A DNA stretch of 64,000 nucleotides, from positions 2,124,417 through 2,188,416 of the forward strand of contig KE159795.1 in the NCBI GenBank assembly GCA_000403475.2, given 5' to 3'. Each line of letters starts with the position of its first letter. Within the stretch, counting starts at the first letter, position 1. A program made the position numbers and the translations under genes. Below, in pieces: positions 44,317-53,435 of this stretch. This stretch comes from Lachnospiraceae bacterium MD308. Lineage in GTDB: Bacteria; Bacillota; Clostridia; Lachnospirales; Lachnospiraceae. The notes under the pieces were generated by a model. It was not told the DNA's origin. It did not search any database and saw only the letters and a list, made by a program, of their open reading frames with translations.

Positions 44317-44592
44317 ATGAACAAAACAGAATTAGTAGCAGCAATTGCGGAGAGTGCAGAACTGTCAAAGAAGGATTCCGAAAAAGCGTTAAAGGCTTTT
44401 GTTGATGTTGTAACAGAAGAATTAAAAAAGGAGCATAAGGTTCAGTTGGTGGGCTTTGGTACTTTTGAAGTGACAAAGAGAGCTGCCAGAGAAGGAAGAA
44501 ATCCGCAGACAGGTAAGGTTATGAGCATTGAAGCTTGTAAAGCACCGAAATTTAAAGCCGGAAAAGCTTTAAAGGATGCTGTGAATGAGTAA
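44317..44592 (+). CDS. hup: HU family DNA-binding protein
   Basis: 91 residues, the standard HU length. MNKTELVAAIAESAELSKKDSEKALKAF is the N-terminal helical half; VQLVGFGTFEVTKRAAREGRNPQTG leads to the DNA-clasping arm, and the C-terminal FKAGKALKDAVN is conserved. It compacts DNA and is usually abundant; the strong promoter and AAGAGGAGG site fit that. In Firmicutes hup commonly precedes yabO(rqcP)-yabP, as here, though a terminator lies between. Confidence 0.96.
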   Translation: MNKTELVAAIAESAELSKKDSEKALKAFVDVVTEELKKEHKVQLVGFGTFEVTKRAAREGRNPQTGKVMSIEACKAPKFKAGKALKDAVNE

Positions 44593-44608
44593 TTCATGAG
44601 GATAAACG

Positions 44609-44640
44609 GGTAGAGGGTCTTTGGCTCTCTGCCTTTTTTT
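44609..44640 (+). terminator. Intrinsic terminator after hup
   Basis: GGTAGAG (44609-44615) pairs with CTCTGCC (44627-44633, one G-T pair), followed by seven Ts. It separates the highly expressed HU gene from rqcP, and some read-through is likely since no promoter is seen in the short gap. Confidence 0.85.
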
Positions 44641-44659
44641 GTTACAGGGAGGTAAAAAT

Positions 44660-44899
44660 ATGAGGTTGGACAAATTCTTGAAAGTATCACGCCTGATCAA
44701 GAGGCGGACAGTGGCAAATGAAGCCTGTGATGCGGGAAGAGTTATTGTAAACGGAAGCGTGGCGAAAGCTTCGGTAAAAGTAAAGACTGGCGATATTATA
44801 GAAATCCAGTTTGGAACCAGGACAGTGAAGGTAGAAGTCCTCGATATCAAAGAGACAACGAAAAAGGAAGAAGCTGCCAGTCTGTTCAAATATCTGTAA
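44660..44899 (+). CDS. rqcP: S4 domain ribosome quality control protein RqcP (YabO)
   Basis: 79 residues, one S4 RNA-binding domain: MRLDKFLKVSRLIKRRTVANEACDAGRVIVNG is diagnostic of RqcP. With RqcH it helps add alanine tails to peptides stuck on split 50S ribosomes. GGGAGGT precedes ATG 44660. Between hup and yabP as in Bacillus. The C-terminus ends KEEAASLFKYL, as usual. Confidence 0.93.
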   Translation: MRLDKFLKVSRLIKRRTVANEACDAGRVIVNGSVAKASVKVKTGDIIEIQFGTRTVKVEVLDIKETTKKEEAASLFKYL

Positions 44900-44942
44900 T
44901 AAATACGAACAACCTTTCATATGATTATTAAGAAAGGTTGTG

Positions 44943-45233
44943 ATGTGTATGGAAGACAGAACCACACAAAAAAATCATAAACTGGTTGTAAATAACCGTA
45001 AGACGAGTCTGGTGACAGGGGTATTGGATGTATTATCCTTTGATTTGAATGAGATTCTTCTGGAGACGGAGCAGGGGATGATGATGGTGAAGGGAACAGA
45101 TCTGCATGTAAATCGTCTGAATCTTGAAAAGGGCGAGGTGGATCTGTCGGGAAATATCGACAGTATCTCGTACTCAGATGTACATGCAGGAGTGAAGCAG
45201 GGGGAGAACCTGTTTTCTAAGCTTTTCAGGTGA
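44943..45233 (+). CDS. yabP: Sporulation protein YabP
   Basis: About 96 residues. KNHKLVVNNRKTSLVTGVLDVLSFDLNEILLETEQG and the GTDLHVNRLNLEKGEVDLSGNIDSISYSD end are the conserved YabP core, a small YabP/YqfC beta domain. YabP is needed for normal spore cortex or coat assembly in Bacillus and is made in the mother cell. ATG 44943 lies 5 bases after AAAGG; ATG 44949 is equally possible and would remove two residues. yabQ starts 3 bp after the stop. Confidence 0.92.
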   Translation: MCMEDRTTQKNHKLVVNNRKTSLVTGVLDVLSFDLNEILLETEQGMMMVKGTDLHVNRLNLEKGEVDLSGNIDSISYSDVHAGVKQGENLFSKLFR

Positions 45234-45236
45234 CAA

Positions 45237-45521
45237 ATGCCGGAAATCGAAGGTGAATTGATTATATTTCTGGTATCGGTGGTTACCGGTATCATGCTGC
45301 GGTTGGTCTATCGCAGCATCGGTATTTTCCGTCAGTTAGTAGAGCACAGTCTTATTTTTATCGGAGCAGAGGACCTGATTTTTTGGATTGGCGCTGCGTT
45401 GTATGTGTTTGTGCAAATTTACCATACAAGTGATGGTAGCATCCGATGGTATTTTATACTAGGGCTTGTATTTGGAACGCTTTTTTGCGAAGTTGTGTTG
45501 AGGCGTTTGACAAAAGGGTAA
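45237..45521 (+). CDS. yabQ: Spore cortex biosynthesis protein YabQ
   Basis: 94 residues with three hydrophobic helices (LIIFLVSVVTGIMLRLVY, LIFWIGAALYVFVQIY, WYFILGLVFGTLFCEVV) in the order of YabQ. Shorter than the B. subtilis protein but usual for Clostridia. YabQ sits in the outer forespore membrane and is needed for cortex formation. Directly follows yabP, so the two are one sporulation unit. Confidence 0.88.
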   Translation: MPEIEGELIIFLVSVVTGIMLRLVYRSIGIFRQLVEHSLIFIGAEDLIFWIGAALYVFVQIYHTSDGSIRWYFILGLVFGTLFCEVVLRRLTKG

Positions 45522-45646
45522 AAAAAAATCTACGTTAATTTGGGGATATATTCTTTTTTAAGTGTTGCGGAAATGAGAAAAAGAAGATAAGATAAGGATT
45601 AATTAATGAGATGGTTTGGGCCTGTCAGCAAGGGTGAGTATAAATT

Positions 45647-45976
45647 ATGAAAAAGATGAATCAGGAGCGCCGCCGGGGGAACAGCAGGCACAGGAGGCGT
45701 ATTAGAGGACACAAAAGAAGTGTGCTTATTGTTAGTGCTGTAATTATATTGATGGGCGTTATTGTGTTGGTGAACAGTATGGCGCTTAAGGCAAAAGAGA
45801 GGGCATACAAGGAGCAGGAGATAGAGCTGCAGCAGCAGATAAAAGAAGAAGAGCAGAAAGCGAAAGAGATTGATAAGCTGGAAGATTACGTAGGTACAGA
45901 TGCGTATGTGGAGGATATGGCCAGAGAGAAACTGGGTCTGGTTTATGAAGATGAAATTATATTTAAGGCGAAGTGA
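45647..45976 (+). CDS. divIC: Septum formation initiator (DivIC/FtsL family)
   Basis: 109 residues. A basic cytoplasmic start (ERRRGNSRHRRRIRGHKR) precedes one membrane helix (SVLIVSAVIILMGVIVLV), a short coiled coil rich in Glu/Lys/Gln, and the C-terminal YVEDMAREKLGLVYEDEIIFK motif of DivIC. It is part of the divisome complex with FtsL and DivIB. Position after yabQ is the Bacillus order. A strong hairpin terminator follows. Confidence 0.9.
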   Translation: MKKMNQERRRGNSRHRRRIRGHKRSVLIVSAVIILMGVIVLVNSMALKAKERAYKEQEIELQQQIKEEEQKAKEIDKLEDYVGTDAYVEDMAREKLGLVYEDEIIFKAK

Positions 45977-45993
45977 TGCCGGTACGAAAGATA

Positions 45994-46026
45994 AGCTTTA
46001 GGATATATATCCTAAAGCTATTTTTT
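45994..46026 (+). terminator. Intrinsic terminator after divIC
   Basis: AGCTTTAGG (45994-46002) pairs perfectly with CCTAAAGCT (46011-46019), then A and six Ts. Confidence 0.92.
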
Positions 46027-46063
46027 GTCATCAATGGATTTATTTCAAGGGGAGCAGATTAAA

Positions 46064-47467
46064 ATGGGAGAAATCAAAGAAAAAGGTGCATTTTTAAATC
46101 CGTATGTGATACAGATGGATAAGTTTGCAGATTCAATGGTGCACCTTTCGAAGACTTTTTTTACATTAGAGGGCTATAAGGGGACTTTTTCAAAAGAAGA
46201 GTTCGAGGAGATGTTCGGAAAGGTTACGGACAAGGTGTGTGAGAATTGCGAGCGCAGGGAATCATGTCTGCAGGAGAATCGAATCTATACATATCAAATG
46301 ATGTATGAGATTCTATGTGCGGTGGAGGATTACGGGGCGGAGCTAAATGTAGAGTTAAAAAGAGGGCTTCAGAAAAAATGTTTTTTTGCGCCAAGATTTC
46401 TTCGGGAAACACTGGAGGTCTATGAGAATGCGAAAAAGATTCTCCTCTGGAATAATAAAATTGTACAAAACAGGGAGGGGTTCGCAGGTCAGCTCAACAG
46501 CTTTGCAAAGCTTCTGCAATATACGACAAGGGAGCTGGATGCAGGTATTTTTGAGGACGAGCATTTAGAGAAAAAAATAAAGAACCGTTTGAAAAAAATC
46601 GGAATCAAGATGCTTTCTTCGGTATTTTATGTCACGGCCCAGGGTAAGTATGAGATTCATCTGACAGTGAAAGCCACAAAAGGAATCTGTGTGGCTACAA
46701 AGGAGCTTGCTTATGAAGTCGGAGGCTGTGTCGGAAGGGTGATGATGCCCCAGCAGGGAGAGCGCCCGATTGTGGGAGCACAGTATTGCACGATTGCCTG
46801 TGTGGAGGGTGCGCGTTATCAGACGCTTCAGGGGGTCGCCAAAATAGGAAAAGATTGCGAGCAGATTTCCGGGGATACTTTTCTTATGGTTGATTTGCCG
46901 GGAGGAAGAAAAGGGATGGCAATCTCTGACGGTATGGGCTCCGGGGAGGAGGCGTGCAGGGAGAGCACGATGGTGGTGGAGATGTTAGAAGAGCTTTTGG
47001 AGGCGGGATTTCCGGCGAAGATGGCGATTGAGATTATGAATACGGCACTGGTTATCGGAAGAGAGGATGTTAGGTTTTCTACGATTGATGTCTGTTTGTT
47101 TGATCTTTATACGGGGAAATGTGAATTTGTGAAGGCAGGAGCGTCGACTACATTTATTAAAAGGTCAGACAGTGTGGAGAGGATTACTTCTGCGACTCTT
47201 CCGATTGGGGTGATTAAAGATATGGAGATAGAATCGGTAGAAAAAGAGCTTTCATCGGGGGACTTTGTTATCATGGTGACGGACGGCGTAATGGATGCAC
47301 TTCCGGCTAAGGAGCAAGATACTCTGATGATAGAATTTATCAGGGAGGCGAATACAGTAAACCCTAAGGAGCTGGCTCATTGTCTGTTGGGGAAGGTGTT
47401 GGAATGGAGCGGTGAGAAGCCGACGGATGATATGACGATCATGGCAGTGGGGTTGTGGAAATTATAG
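46064..47467 (+). CDS. spoIIE: SpoIIE-type PP2C phosphatase lacking the membrane domain
   Basis: 467 residues. The C-terminal PPM/SpoIIE phosphatase domain has MAISDGMGSGEEA near residue 290, STIDVCLFDLYTG, VTDGVMDALP near 405 and TDDMTIMAVGL at the end. The middle part (ENCERRESC Cys motif, KIGIKMLSSVFYVTAQGKYEI) matches the SpoIIE central region. SpoIIE dephosphorylates SpoIIAA to activate sigma F in the forespore. B. subtilis SpoIIE is over 800 residues, with about ten N-terminal membrane helices; here none exist, and a terminator stands 38 bp before the start. GGGGAG precedes ATG 46064. Locus order (divIC, this gene, tilS) is that of spoIIE. Confidence 0.83.
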   Translation: MGEIKEKGAFLNPYVIQMDKFADSMVHLSKTFFTLEGYKGTFSKEEFEEMFGKVTDKVCENCERRESCLQENRIYTYQMMYEILCAVEDYGAELNVELKRGLQKKCFFAPRFLRETLEVYENAKKILLWNNKIVQNREGFAGQLNSFAKLLQYTTRELDAGIFEDEHLEKKIKNRLKKIGIKMLSSVFYVTAQGKYEIHLTVKATKGICVATKELAYEVGGCVGRVMMPQQGERPIVGAQYCTIACVEGARYQTLQGVAKIGKDCEQISGDTFLMVDLPGGRKGMAISDGMGSGEEACRESTMVVEMLEELLEAGFPAKMAIEIMNTALVIGREDVRFSTIDVCLFDLYTGKCEFVKAGASTTFIKRSDSVERITSATLPIGVIKDMEIESVEKELSSGDFVIMVTDGVMDALPAKEQDTLMIEFIREANTVNPKELAHCLLGKVLEWSGEKPTDDMTIMAVGLWKL

Positions 47468-47541
47468 AACTTGCATTTTGGACGGAAATTCTATATATTT
47501 AAGACGTGATTTAATAATATTTAAAGAGAAAAGGTCGGAAA

Positions 47542-48939
47542 ATGTATAAGAAAGTCAGAGAATATATCAAGGCATGGCAGATGCTGGGGGCTAAGGATAA
47601 GGTGATTGCAGGCGTATCGGGAGGAGCGGATTCCATATGTCTGCTTTTTATACTTTTAAAGTTGAAGTCAGAAATTGGTTTTGAGATTGCCGCTGTGCAT
47701 ATTCATCATGGGCTGAGGGGAGAGTCGGCGAATCGGGATGAGAGATATGTGAGGGAAGTCTGTGAGAAGGAAAATGTCGAACTTTTTGTATATCATGAAG
47801 ATGTAAGAGGATATGCAAAGACGCATAAGCTTACACTGGAAGAAGCAGGGCGCAAGGTGAGAAGAGAGCGCTTTACGGAGGTGATGAGGCAGCAGGGGGG
47901 GACATGCATTGCGCTGGCGCACCATAAGAATGATAATGCGGAGACAGTGCTGTGGAATCTATGCCGCGGAACCGGATTGAAGGGGCTGGGGGGAATTTCG
48001 CCGAAAAATGGCGTATGGATTCGTCCGCTTCTTTGCTTAGAACGGCTGGAGATTGAATCATATCTGAAAAAAAGGGGAATATCTTATTGTACAGATGAGA
48101 CAAATCTGGAGGAAGAATATACAAGAAACCGGATTCGAAACTGCGTGCTGCCTTATTTGGAAGAGAATATTAACGAAAAAGCAGTACTTCATATCGCTGC
48201 GTGCGCTTCTAAGCTCCAGGGAATTGAGAAATATATAGAGGAAGAGATAAAAAAATATGTAAAGGAGTGTACAAAAAGAGAGGAAGACGGCAGGATAATT
48301 GTTGTGAAAGAGCTGTATGAGAAGGTGCCGGATGCTTTAAAGTCCGGGGCTTTGCATGATATTATCTGCAGTGCGTCGGGGAGGAGCAAGAATATAGAAG
48401 ACGTACATGTCAAAATACTGCAGGAGCTTCTTGAGCGCCAGGTGGGGCGAAGGGTGGATTTGCCGTATGGCCTAGAGGCTATGCGAAGCTACGAAGGGCT
48501 GTATATCCGGGAGAAAAAGCAGGAAGAGAAAGAAGAAAAACCTGTATTTCAGATGAGAATATTAAAAAAAGATGTAGAAACGGTAACATTTTCGCAAAAA
48601 AACTACACGAAATGGTTTGATTATGATATAATTACCAATACTGTAAAAATCAGACACCGTAAGCCCGGGGATTACATTGTGATAGATAAAGAGGGCAGAA
48701 CTCAGAAGCTAAAACAGTACTTTATTAATACCAAAATCCCGCGGGAACTCAGAGACAGTATATGGCTTGTGGCAGATGGAAAAGAAATAATATGGATTGT
48801 TGGTTACAGACAGAGTCAGGCATATCAGGTTACAGACCATACAGAACGAATATTGGAAATTAGTATTTACGGAGGAGAAAAGGATGGCGGAGACAATAAA
48901 GGTATTGATTCCGGAGGAGAAGGCCGCGAAGAGAATTGA
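47542..48939 (+). CDS. tilS: tRNA(Ile)-lysidine synthase
   Basis: 465 residues. The PP-loop SGGADSICLLFIL lies near residue 29, followed by HIHHGLRGESANRDERYV and LAHHKNDNAETVLWNLCRGTGLKGLGG. C-terminal TilS substrate-binding domain with RHRKPGDYIVI and KLKQYFINTKIPRELRD. It makes lysidine at C34 of the AUA-reading tRNA-Ile and is essential. The 3' end overlaps hpt by 56 bp, so the two are probably coupled in translation. Confidence 0.93.
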   Translation: MYKKVREYIKAWQMLGAKDKVIAGVSGGADSICLLFILLKLKSEIGFEIAAVHIHHGLRGESANRDERYVREVCEKENVELFVYHEDVRGYAKTHKLTLEEAGRKVRRERFTEVMRQQGGTCIALAHHKNDNAETVLWNLCRGTGLKGLGGISPKNGVWIRPLLCLERLEIESYLKKRGISYCTDETNLEEEYTRNRIRNCVLPYLEENINEKAVLHIAACASKLQGIEKYIEEEIKKYVKECTKREEDGRIIVVKELYEKVPDALKSGALHDIICSASGRSKNIEDVHVKILQELLERQVGRRVDLPYGLEAMRSYEGLYIREKKQEEKEEKPVFQMRILKKDVETVTFSQKNYTKWFDYDIITNTVKIRHRKPGDYIVIDKEGRTQKLKQYFINTKIPRELRDSIWLVADGKEIIWIVGYRQSQAYQVTDHTERILEISIYGGEKDGGDNKGIDSGGEGREEN

Positions 48940-49411
48940 AGAAATCGGGCGGCAGATCAGTGAAGATTATGCCGGCAGGCAAGTGCATCTTATCTGTATT
49001 TTAAAGGGTGGAGTATTTTTTATGTGCGAGTTGGCAAAAAGGATTACTGTACCGGTTTCTATGGATTTTATGAGTGTGAGCAGTTACGGTGACGGTACTT
49101 CATCCAGTGGGATTGTAAAGATTGCCAAAGACCTCGATGAATCATTAGAGGGAAAGGATGTCATTATCGTGGAAGATATTATTGATTCTGGCAGAACGCT
49201 TTATTATCTGATGGATGTCCTCAAAAAGAGAAAACCGAGAAGCTTAAAGCTCTGCACGCTTCTTGACAAGCCGGAGCGCAGGGTGAAGGATGTGAAGGTT
49301 GATTATGTTGGATATGAGATACCGGATGAATTTGTGGTTGGGTATGGGCTTGATTATGCGCAGAAATATAGAAATCTACCATACATCGGTGTTGTAGAAG
49401 GTGTTGAGTAG
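48884..49411 (+). CDS. hpt: Hypoxanthine phosphoribosyltransferase
   Basis: 175 residues. The PRPP-binding motif VIIVEDIIDSGRTLYYL lies near residue 93, with ICILKGGVFFMCELAKRI earlier and VDYVGYEIPDEFVVGYGLDY near the end. It salvages hypoxanthine (and often guanine) to the nucleotide. ATG 48884 is chosen since GGAGGAG precedes it; upstream codons lie inside tilS. Between tilS and ftsH as in Bacillus. Confidence 0.95.
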   Translation: MAETIKVLIPEEKAAKRIEEIGRQISEDYAGRQVHLICILKGGVFFMCELAKRITVPVSMDFMSVSSYGDGTSSSGIVKIAKDLDESLEGKDVIIVEDIIDSGRTLYYLMDVLKKRKPRSLKLCTLLDKPERRVKDVKVDYVGYEIPDEFVVGYGLDYAQKYRNLPYIGVVEGVE

Positions 49412-49426
49412 AAGGAGGCTTAAGAG

Positions 49427-51301
49427 TTGAACGAGAGAAGGACCAGAGGAATCAGCGGCGTGAGCGTGCTGGTGTTTATACTATTTTTGTTTGGTGCATT
49501 GTGGTTCACGAACCAGATGGATCAGAGGGACAGTGAGTTAAACCGGCAGGAATTTGAGAGGATAATCACAGAAGGGAATGTGAAGTCAGTGCATATTACC
49601 CAGAATAAAAATGTTCCTACCGGCAGAGTAGAGGTTGAGCTTAGAAGCGGCAAAGACGGGACGGATACGGAAGTTCGGTATCTGTACGCATCGGATGTCA
49701 ATGAGGTTCAGGAAGTTCTTAAGGACAACGGAATTGAAAATTACACGATGTCGAATGTTCCGCAGGAGAGTTGGTTTGCGAATACGATTGTCCCGATGCT
49801 TCTGACGATAGGCGGGATTGCGTTGATTTTCATGCTTATGAACCGTCAGGGCGGCAGTGCGAACACGAAGGCTATGAATTTTGGTAAGAGTCGTGCAAAG
49901 TTAAGCAGAGACGGAGAGAATAACGTAACGTTTTCTAAGGTGGCAGGACTTCAGGAAGAGAAAGAGGAATTGGAGGAGATTGTAGATTTTCTGAAATCTC
50001 CGAAAAAGTATATCCAGGTTGGCGCAAGAATCCCCAAGGGAGTTCTTCTTGTAGGACCTCCGGGAACCGGAAAGACACTGCTCGCGAAAGCAGTCGCAGG
50101 AGAGGCGGGGGTTCCGTTTTTTACGATTTCCGGTTCTGATTTTGTGGAGATGTTTGTCGGCGTGGGTGCTTCCCGTGTCAGGGATTTGTTTGAAGAGGCG
50201 AAGAAAAATGCACCGTGTATTATATTTATAGATGAGATTGATGCAGTTGCCAGACGCAGAGGTACCGGAATGGGCGGCGGGCATGACGAGAGAGAACAGA
50301 CCCTTAACCAACTTCTGGTAGAGATGGACGGATTTGGGGTGAATGAAGGAATCATCGTTATGGCGGCAACGAATAGGGTCGACATCTTAGACCCTGCGAT
50401 TTTGCGGCCCGGAAGATTTGACAGAAAGGTTATGGTTGGACGTCCGGATGTGCAGGGCAGAGAAGAGATTCTGGCTGTACATGCAAAGGGAAAACCGCTC
50501 AGCGAAGAAATCGATTTAAAGCAGATTGCTCAGACGACTGCCGGATTTACAGGTGCGGATCTTGAAAATCTGCTGAATGAAGCTGCAATTCTTGCGGCAA
50601 AGGACAATCGTGTATTTTTAATGCAGGAAGACATAAAAAAAGCTTTTATTAAAGTGGGAATCGGCGCGGAGAAGAAGAGCCGGGTTATCTCTGATAAAGA
50701 GAAAAAAATTACTGCATTTCACGAGGCGGGACATGCGATATTGTTCCATGTACTGCCGGATGTGGGACCGGTCTACAGTGTTTCTATTATTCCGACCGGC
50801 GGAGCGGGAGGCTATACAATGCCGCTTCCGGAAAAGGATGAGATGTTTAACACGAAGGGAAAGATGCTTCAGGATATTATTGTATCTCTCGGCGGACGTG
50901 TTGCAGAAGAGGAAGTGTTTGACGATATTACGACAGGTGCTTCGCAGGATATTAAGCAGGCCACCAGCCTTGCTAAGTCTATGGTGACGAAGTTTGGTAT
51001 GTCGGAGACGGTCGGACTTGTCAATTATGATAATGATAGTGACGAGGTGTTTATCGGACGTGACCTTGCACATGCTCAGAGAGGGTATGGAGAAAGTATT
51101 GCAACTGTCATTGACCAGGAGGTAAAGCGTATCATTGATGAATGTTACAAAAAGGCAAAGGCGATTATACAGGAGTATGACGGAGTGCTTCATGCGTGTG
51201 CAGAACTTCTTCTAGAGAAGGAGAAGATTTCCAGGGAAGAATTCGAAGCGTTGTTCCCATCAGGGATTCCGGAGAATTCCGGGGAGATGGTACGGGTATA
51301 A
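49427..51301 (+). CDS. ftsH: ATP-dependent zinc metalloprotease FtsH
   Basis: 624 residues. Two membrane helices (about residues 9-24 and 123-138) flank a small extracytoplasmic domain. AAA+ domain: Walker A GPPGTGKT near 210, Walker [12 protein letters not shown] near 265, SRH region [22 protein letters not shown]. Protease domain: zinc motif HEAGH near 431. It degrades membrane and regulatory proteins and is needed for sporulation in Bacillus. The start is TTG 49427, placed 7 bases after AAGGAGGC. Confidence 0.95.
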   Translation: MNERRTRGISGVSVLVFILFLFGALWFTNQMDQRDSELNRQEFERIITEGNVKSVHITQNKNVPTGRVEVELRSGKDGTDTEVRYLYASDVNEVQEVLKDNGIENYTMSNVPQESWFANTIVPMLLTIGGIALIFMLMNRQGGSANTKAMNFGKSRAKLSRDGENNVTFSKVAGLQEEKEELEEIVDFLKSPKKYIQVGARIPKGVLLVGPPGTGKTLLAKAVAGEAGVPFFTISGSDFVEMFVGVGASRVRDLFEEAKKNAPCIIFIDEIDAVARRRGTGMGGGHDEREQTLNQLLVEMDGFGVNEGIIVMAATNRVDILDPAILRPGRFDRKVMVGRPDVQGREEILAVHAKGKPLSEEIDLKQIAQTTAGFTGADLENLLNEAAILAAKDNRVFLMQEDIKKAFIKVGIGAEKKSRVISDKEKKITAFHEAGHAILFHVLPDVGPVYSVSIIPTGGAGGYTMPLPEKDEMFNTKGKMLQDIIVSLGGRVAEEEVFDDITTGASQDIKQATSLAKSMVTKFGMSETVGLVNYDNDSDEVFIGRDLAHAQRGYGESIATVIDQEVKRIIDECYKKAKAIIQEYDGVLHACAELLLEKEKISREEFEALFPSGIPENSGEMVRV

Positions 51302-51333
51302 TAAATATCAGGTGACTGAGGGGACGAGAACAC

Positions 51334-53373
51334 ATGAATAAACAAGCATTATTTTGCGATGGCTCCAGGTGGTATGTATCACCGCAGGAGCCGGACTGTA
51401 ACCAGATAGTGACATTGAGATTTCGGACGGCAAAAGAGGACGCGGTGCGCGTCTGCCTTGTCGTCGGCGAGGACAGATATAATATAAGTAAAGAATCAGT
51501 AGAAGGTGAATTTGATTACTATTCTATTGATTGGAAGCTTGGAGAGGAGCCGTTTAGCTATTGCTTTGAAATCTCGGATAAAGAGCAGGTATGCTATTTT
51601 AATCGGTGCGGTGTGGCAGAAGTGCGTTCCGGGCTGTATGACTTTCGGATTGTCCCGGGTTTTTCTACGCCGGAGTGGGCGAAGGGCGCTGTTATGTACC
51701 AGATCTACACGGATCGTTTTTACAATGGCGACCCGTCGAACGACGTGGAGACGAACGAGTATTTCTATATCGGAGACTACAGCCGGAAGGTGACAGACTG
51801 GAACAAATATCCTGATACTATGGGGGTTAGAGAGTTTTATGGCGGCGACCTTCAGGGGGTGATGGATAAGCTGGATTATTTGCAGGAGCTTGGAGTTGAG
51901 GTTCTATATTTTAATCCGTTATTTGTCTCGCCTTCTAACCATAAGTACGATATTCAGGATTATGATTATATAGACCCTCATTTTGGCGTAATTGTTGATG
52001 ATGGCGGTGAAGTTCTCGCTGACGGAGATCGGGATAATGTCAATGCGACAAAATACCAGAAAAGGGTTGCCAGTCTTAAGAATCTGGAGGCCAGCAATGA
52101 ATTGTTTGTAAAGCTTGTGGAAGAACTTCATCGAAGAGGGATGAAGATAATTCTTGACGGTGTATTCAATCACTGTGGTTCTTTTAACAAATGGATGGAC
52201 AGGGAGCGTATCTATGAAAATCAGGAAGAGTATGCCCCAGGTGCATATATAAGTGCGGAAAGTCCATACCGGAGTTACTTTGAGTTTAGAGATAACGCAG
52301 ACGGAAGATGGCCGTATAATGGAACCTATGACGGCTGGTGGAGCCATGATACGCTGCCGAAGCTTAATTATGAAGGTTCAGAGGAACTTGAGGAATATAT
52401 CTTAAAGGTTGGAAAAAAATGGGTGTCTCCGCCGTACAATGTGGATGGGTGGCGTCTGGATGTGGCGGCTGATCTGGGCCACAGCAGCGAATATAATCAT
52501 GAATTTTGGAAGAAATTCCGAAAAGTGGTTAAGGAGGCGAATCCAAATGCGCTGATACTCGCGGAGCATTATGGAGATCCGAGCAGCTGGCTTCAGGGTG
52601 ATGAGTGGGACAGTGTGATGAATTACGATGCGTTTATGGAACCGCTTACCTGGTTTCTGACCGGCATGGAAAAGCACAGTGATGAGAAAAATGAAGATCT
52701 TCTCGGCAATGCGGAATATTTTAAGAGTTCTATGAATCATTACATGTCAAGAATGCTCACGCCGTCTCTGGAGGTGGCGATGAATGAATTATCCAACCAT
52801 GACCATTCCAGATTCCTTACAAGGACGAACCATGTGGTAGGCAGGGTTGCAGAAAAAGGGCCGGAAGCGGCGGAGGAATATGTGAATCTTGCGGTTATGC
52901 GTGAGGCGGTTGTTATGCAGATGACATGGATTGGAGCGCCGACGATCTACTATGGAGATGAGGCGGGCGTATGTGGGTTTACCGATCCTGATAACCGACG
53001 TACTTATCCGTGGGGGAATGAGAACCAGGAATTGATAGATTTTCACCGTGATATGATACGCATCCATAAAAACAGCCAGGCACTGCGCAACGGTTCGATA
53101 CAGCTTTTATGCGAGGAGAATAATATACTTGCCTATGGGCGTTTTACAGAGGATGAACAGATTGTTGTAATTATTAATAATCACAGTGACTTTGCGGAGG
53201 TAACTGTTCCTGTCTGGAGAATCGGAGTGCCGATGAGAGGAAAGATGCAAAGGCTTATGTATTCTTATGTAAAGGGGTATACGGTATCTCGTGATGAATA
53301 TCTGGTCCGCAGCGGAGAGATGGTAGTAAATATGGGCGCGCAGTCGGCGCTGGTAGTGGAGAATATCAGTTAA
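51334..53373 (+). CDS. GH13 alpha-glycosidase (neopullulanase/maltogenic amylase type)
   Basis: 679 residues, no signal peptide, so cytoplasmic. An N-terminal CBM34-like beta domain of about 115 residues precedes the GH13 barrel. Catalytic residues: Asp near 376 in GWRLDVAADLG, Glu near 411 in ILAEHYGDPSSW, Asp near 490 in LSNHDHSRFLTR; DGVFNHCGSFNKWMD is the region I motif. Likely degrades maltodextrins or cyclodextrins imported into the cell; the orphan sugar ABC ATPase in this window could energise such import. Stand-alone gene 32 bp after ftsH, with a bidirectional terminator behind it. Confidence 0.9.
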   Translation: MNKQALFCDGSRWYVSPQEPDCNQIVTLRFRTAKEDAVRVCLVVGEDRYNISKESVEGEFDYYSIDWKLGEEPFSYCFEISDKEQVCYFNRCGVAEVRSGLYDFRIVPGFSTPEWAKGAVMYQIYTDRFYNGDPSNDVETNEYFYIGDYSRKVTDWNKYPDTMGVREFYGGDLQGVMDKLDYLQELGVEVLYFNPLFVSPSNHKYDIQDYDYIDPHFGVIVDDGGEVLADGDRDNVNATKYQKRVASLKNLEASNELFVKLVEELHRRGMKIILDGVFNHCGSFNKWMDRERIYENQEEYAPGAYISAESPYRSYFEFRDNADGRWPYNGTYDGWWSHDTLPKLNYEGSEELEEYILKVGKKWVSPPYNVDGWRLDVAADLGHSSEYNHEFWKKFRKVVKEANPNALILAEHYGDPSSWLQGDEWDSVMNYDAFMEPLTWFLTGMEKHSDEKNEDLLGNAEYFKSSMNHYMSRMLTPSLEVAMNELSNHDHSRFLTRTNHVVGRVAEKGPEAAEEYVNLAVMREAVVMQMTWIGAPTIYYGDEAGVCGFTDPDNRRTYPWGNENQELIDFHRDMIRIHKNSQALRNGSIQLLCEENNILAYGRFTEDEQIVVIINNHSDFAEVTVPVWRIGVPMRGKMQRLMYSYVKGYTVSRDEYLVRSGEMVVNMGAQSALVVENIS

Positions 53374-53399
53374 AATTATGTGAGTGATACAGAATAAAA

Positions 53400-53431
53400 A
53401 CGGTTCAGCTATCTGGTGATTGCTGAACCGT
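53400..53431. terminator. Bidirectional terminator between GH13 and map genes
   Basis: ACGGTTCAGC (53400-53409) pairs perfectly with GCTGAACCGT (53422-53431). T-rich on the plus exit, and TTTTTATTC follows on the minus exit. Confidence 0.88.
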
Positions 53432-53435
53432 AAAT

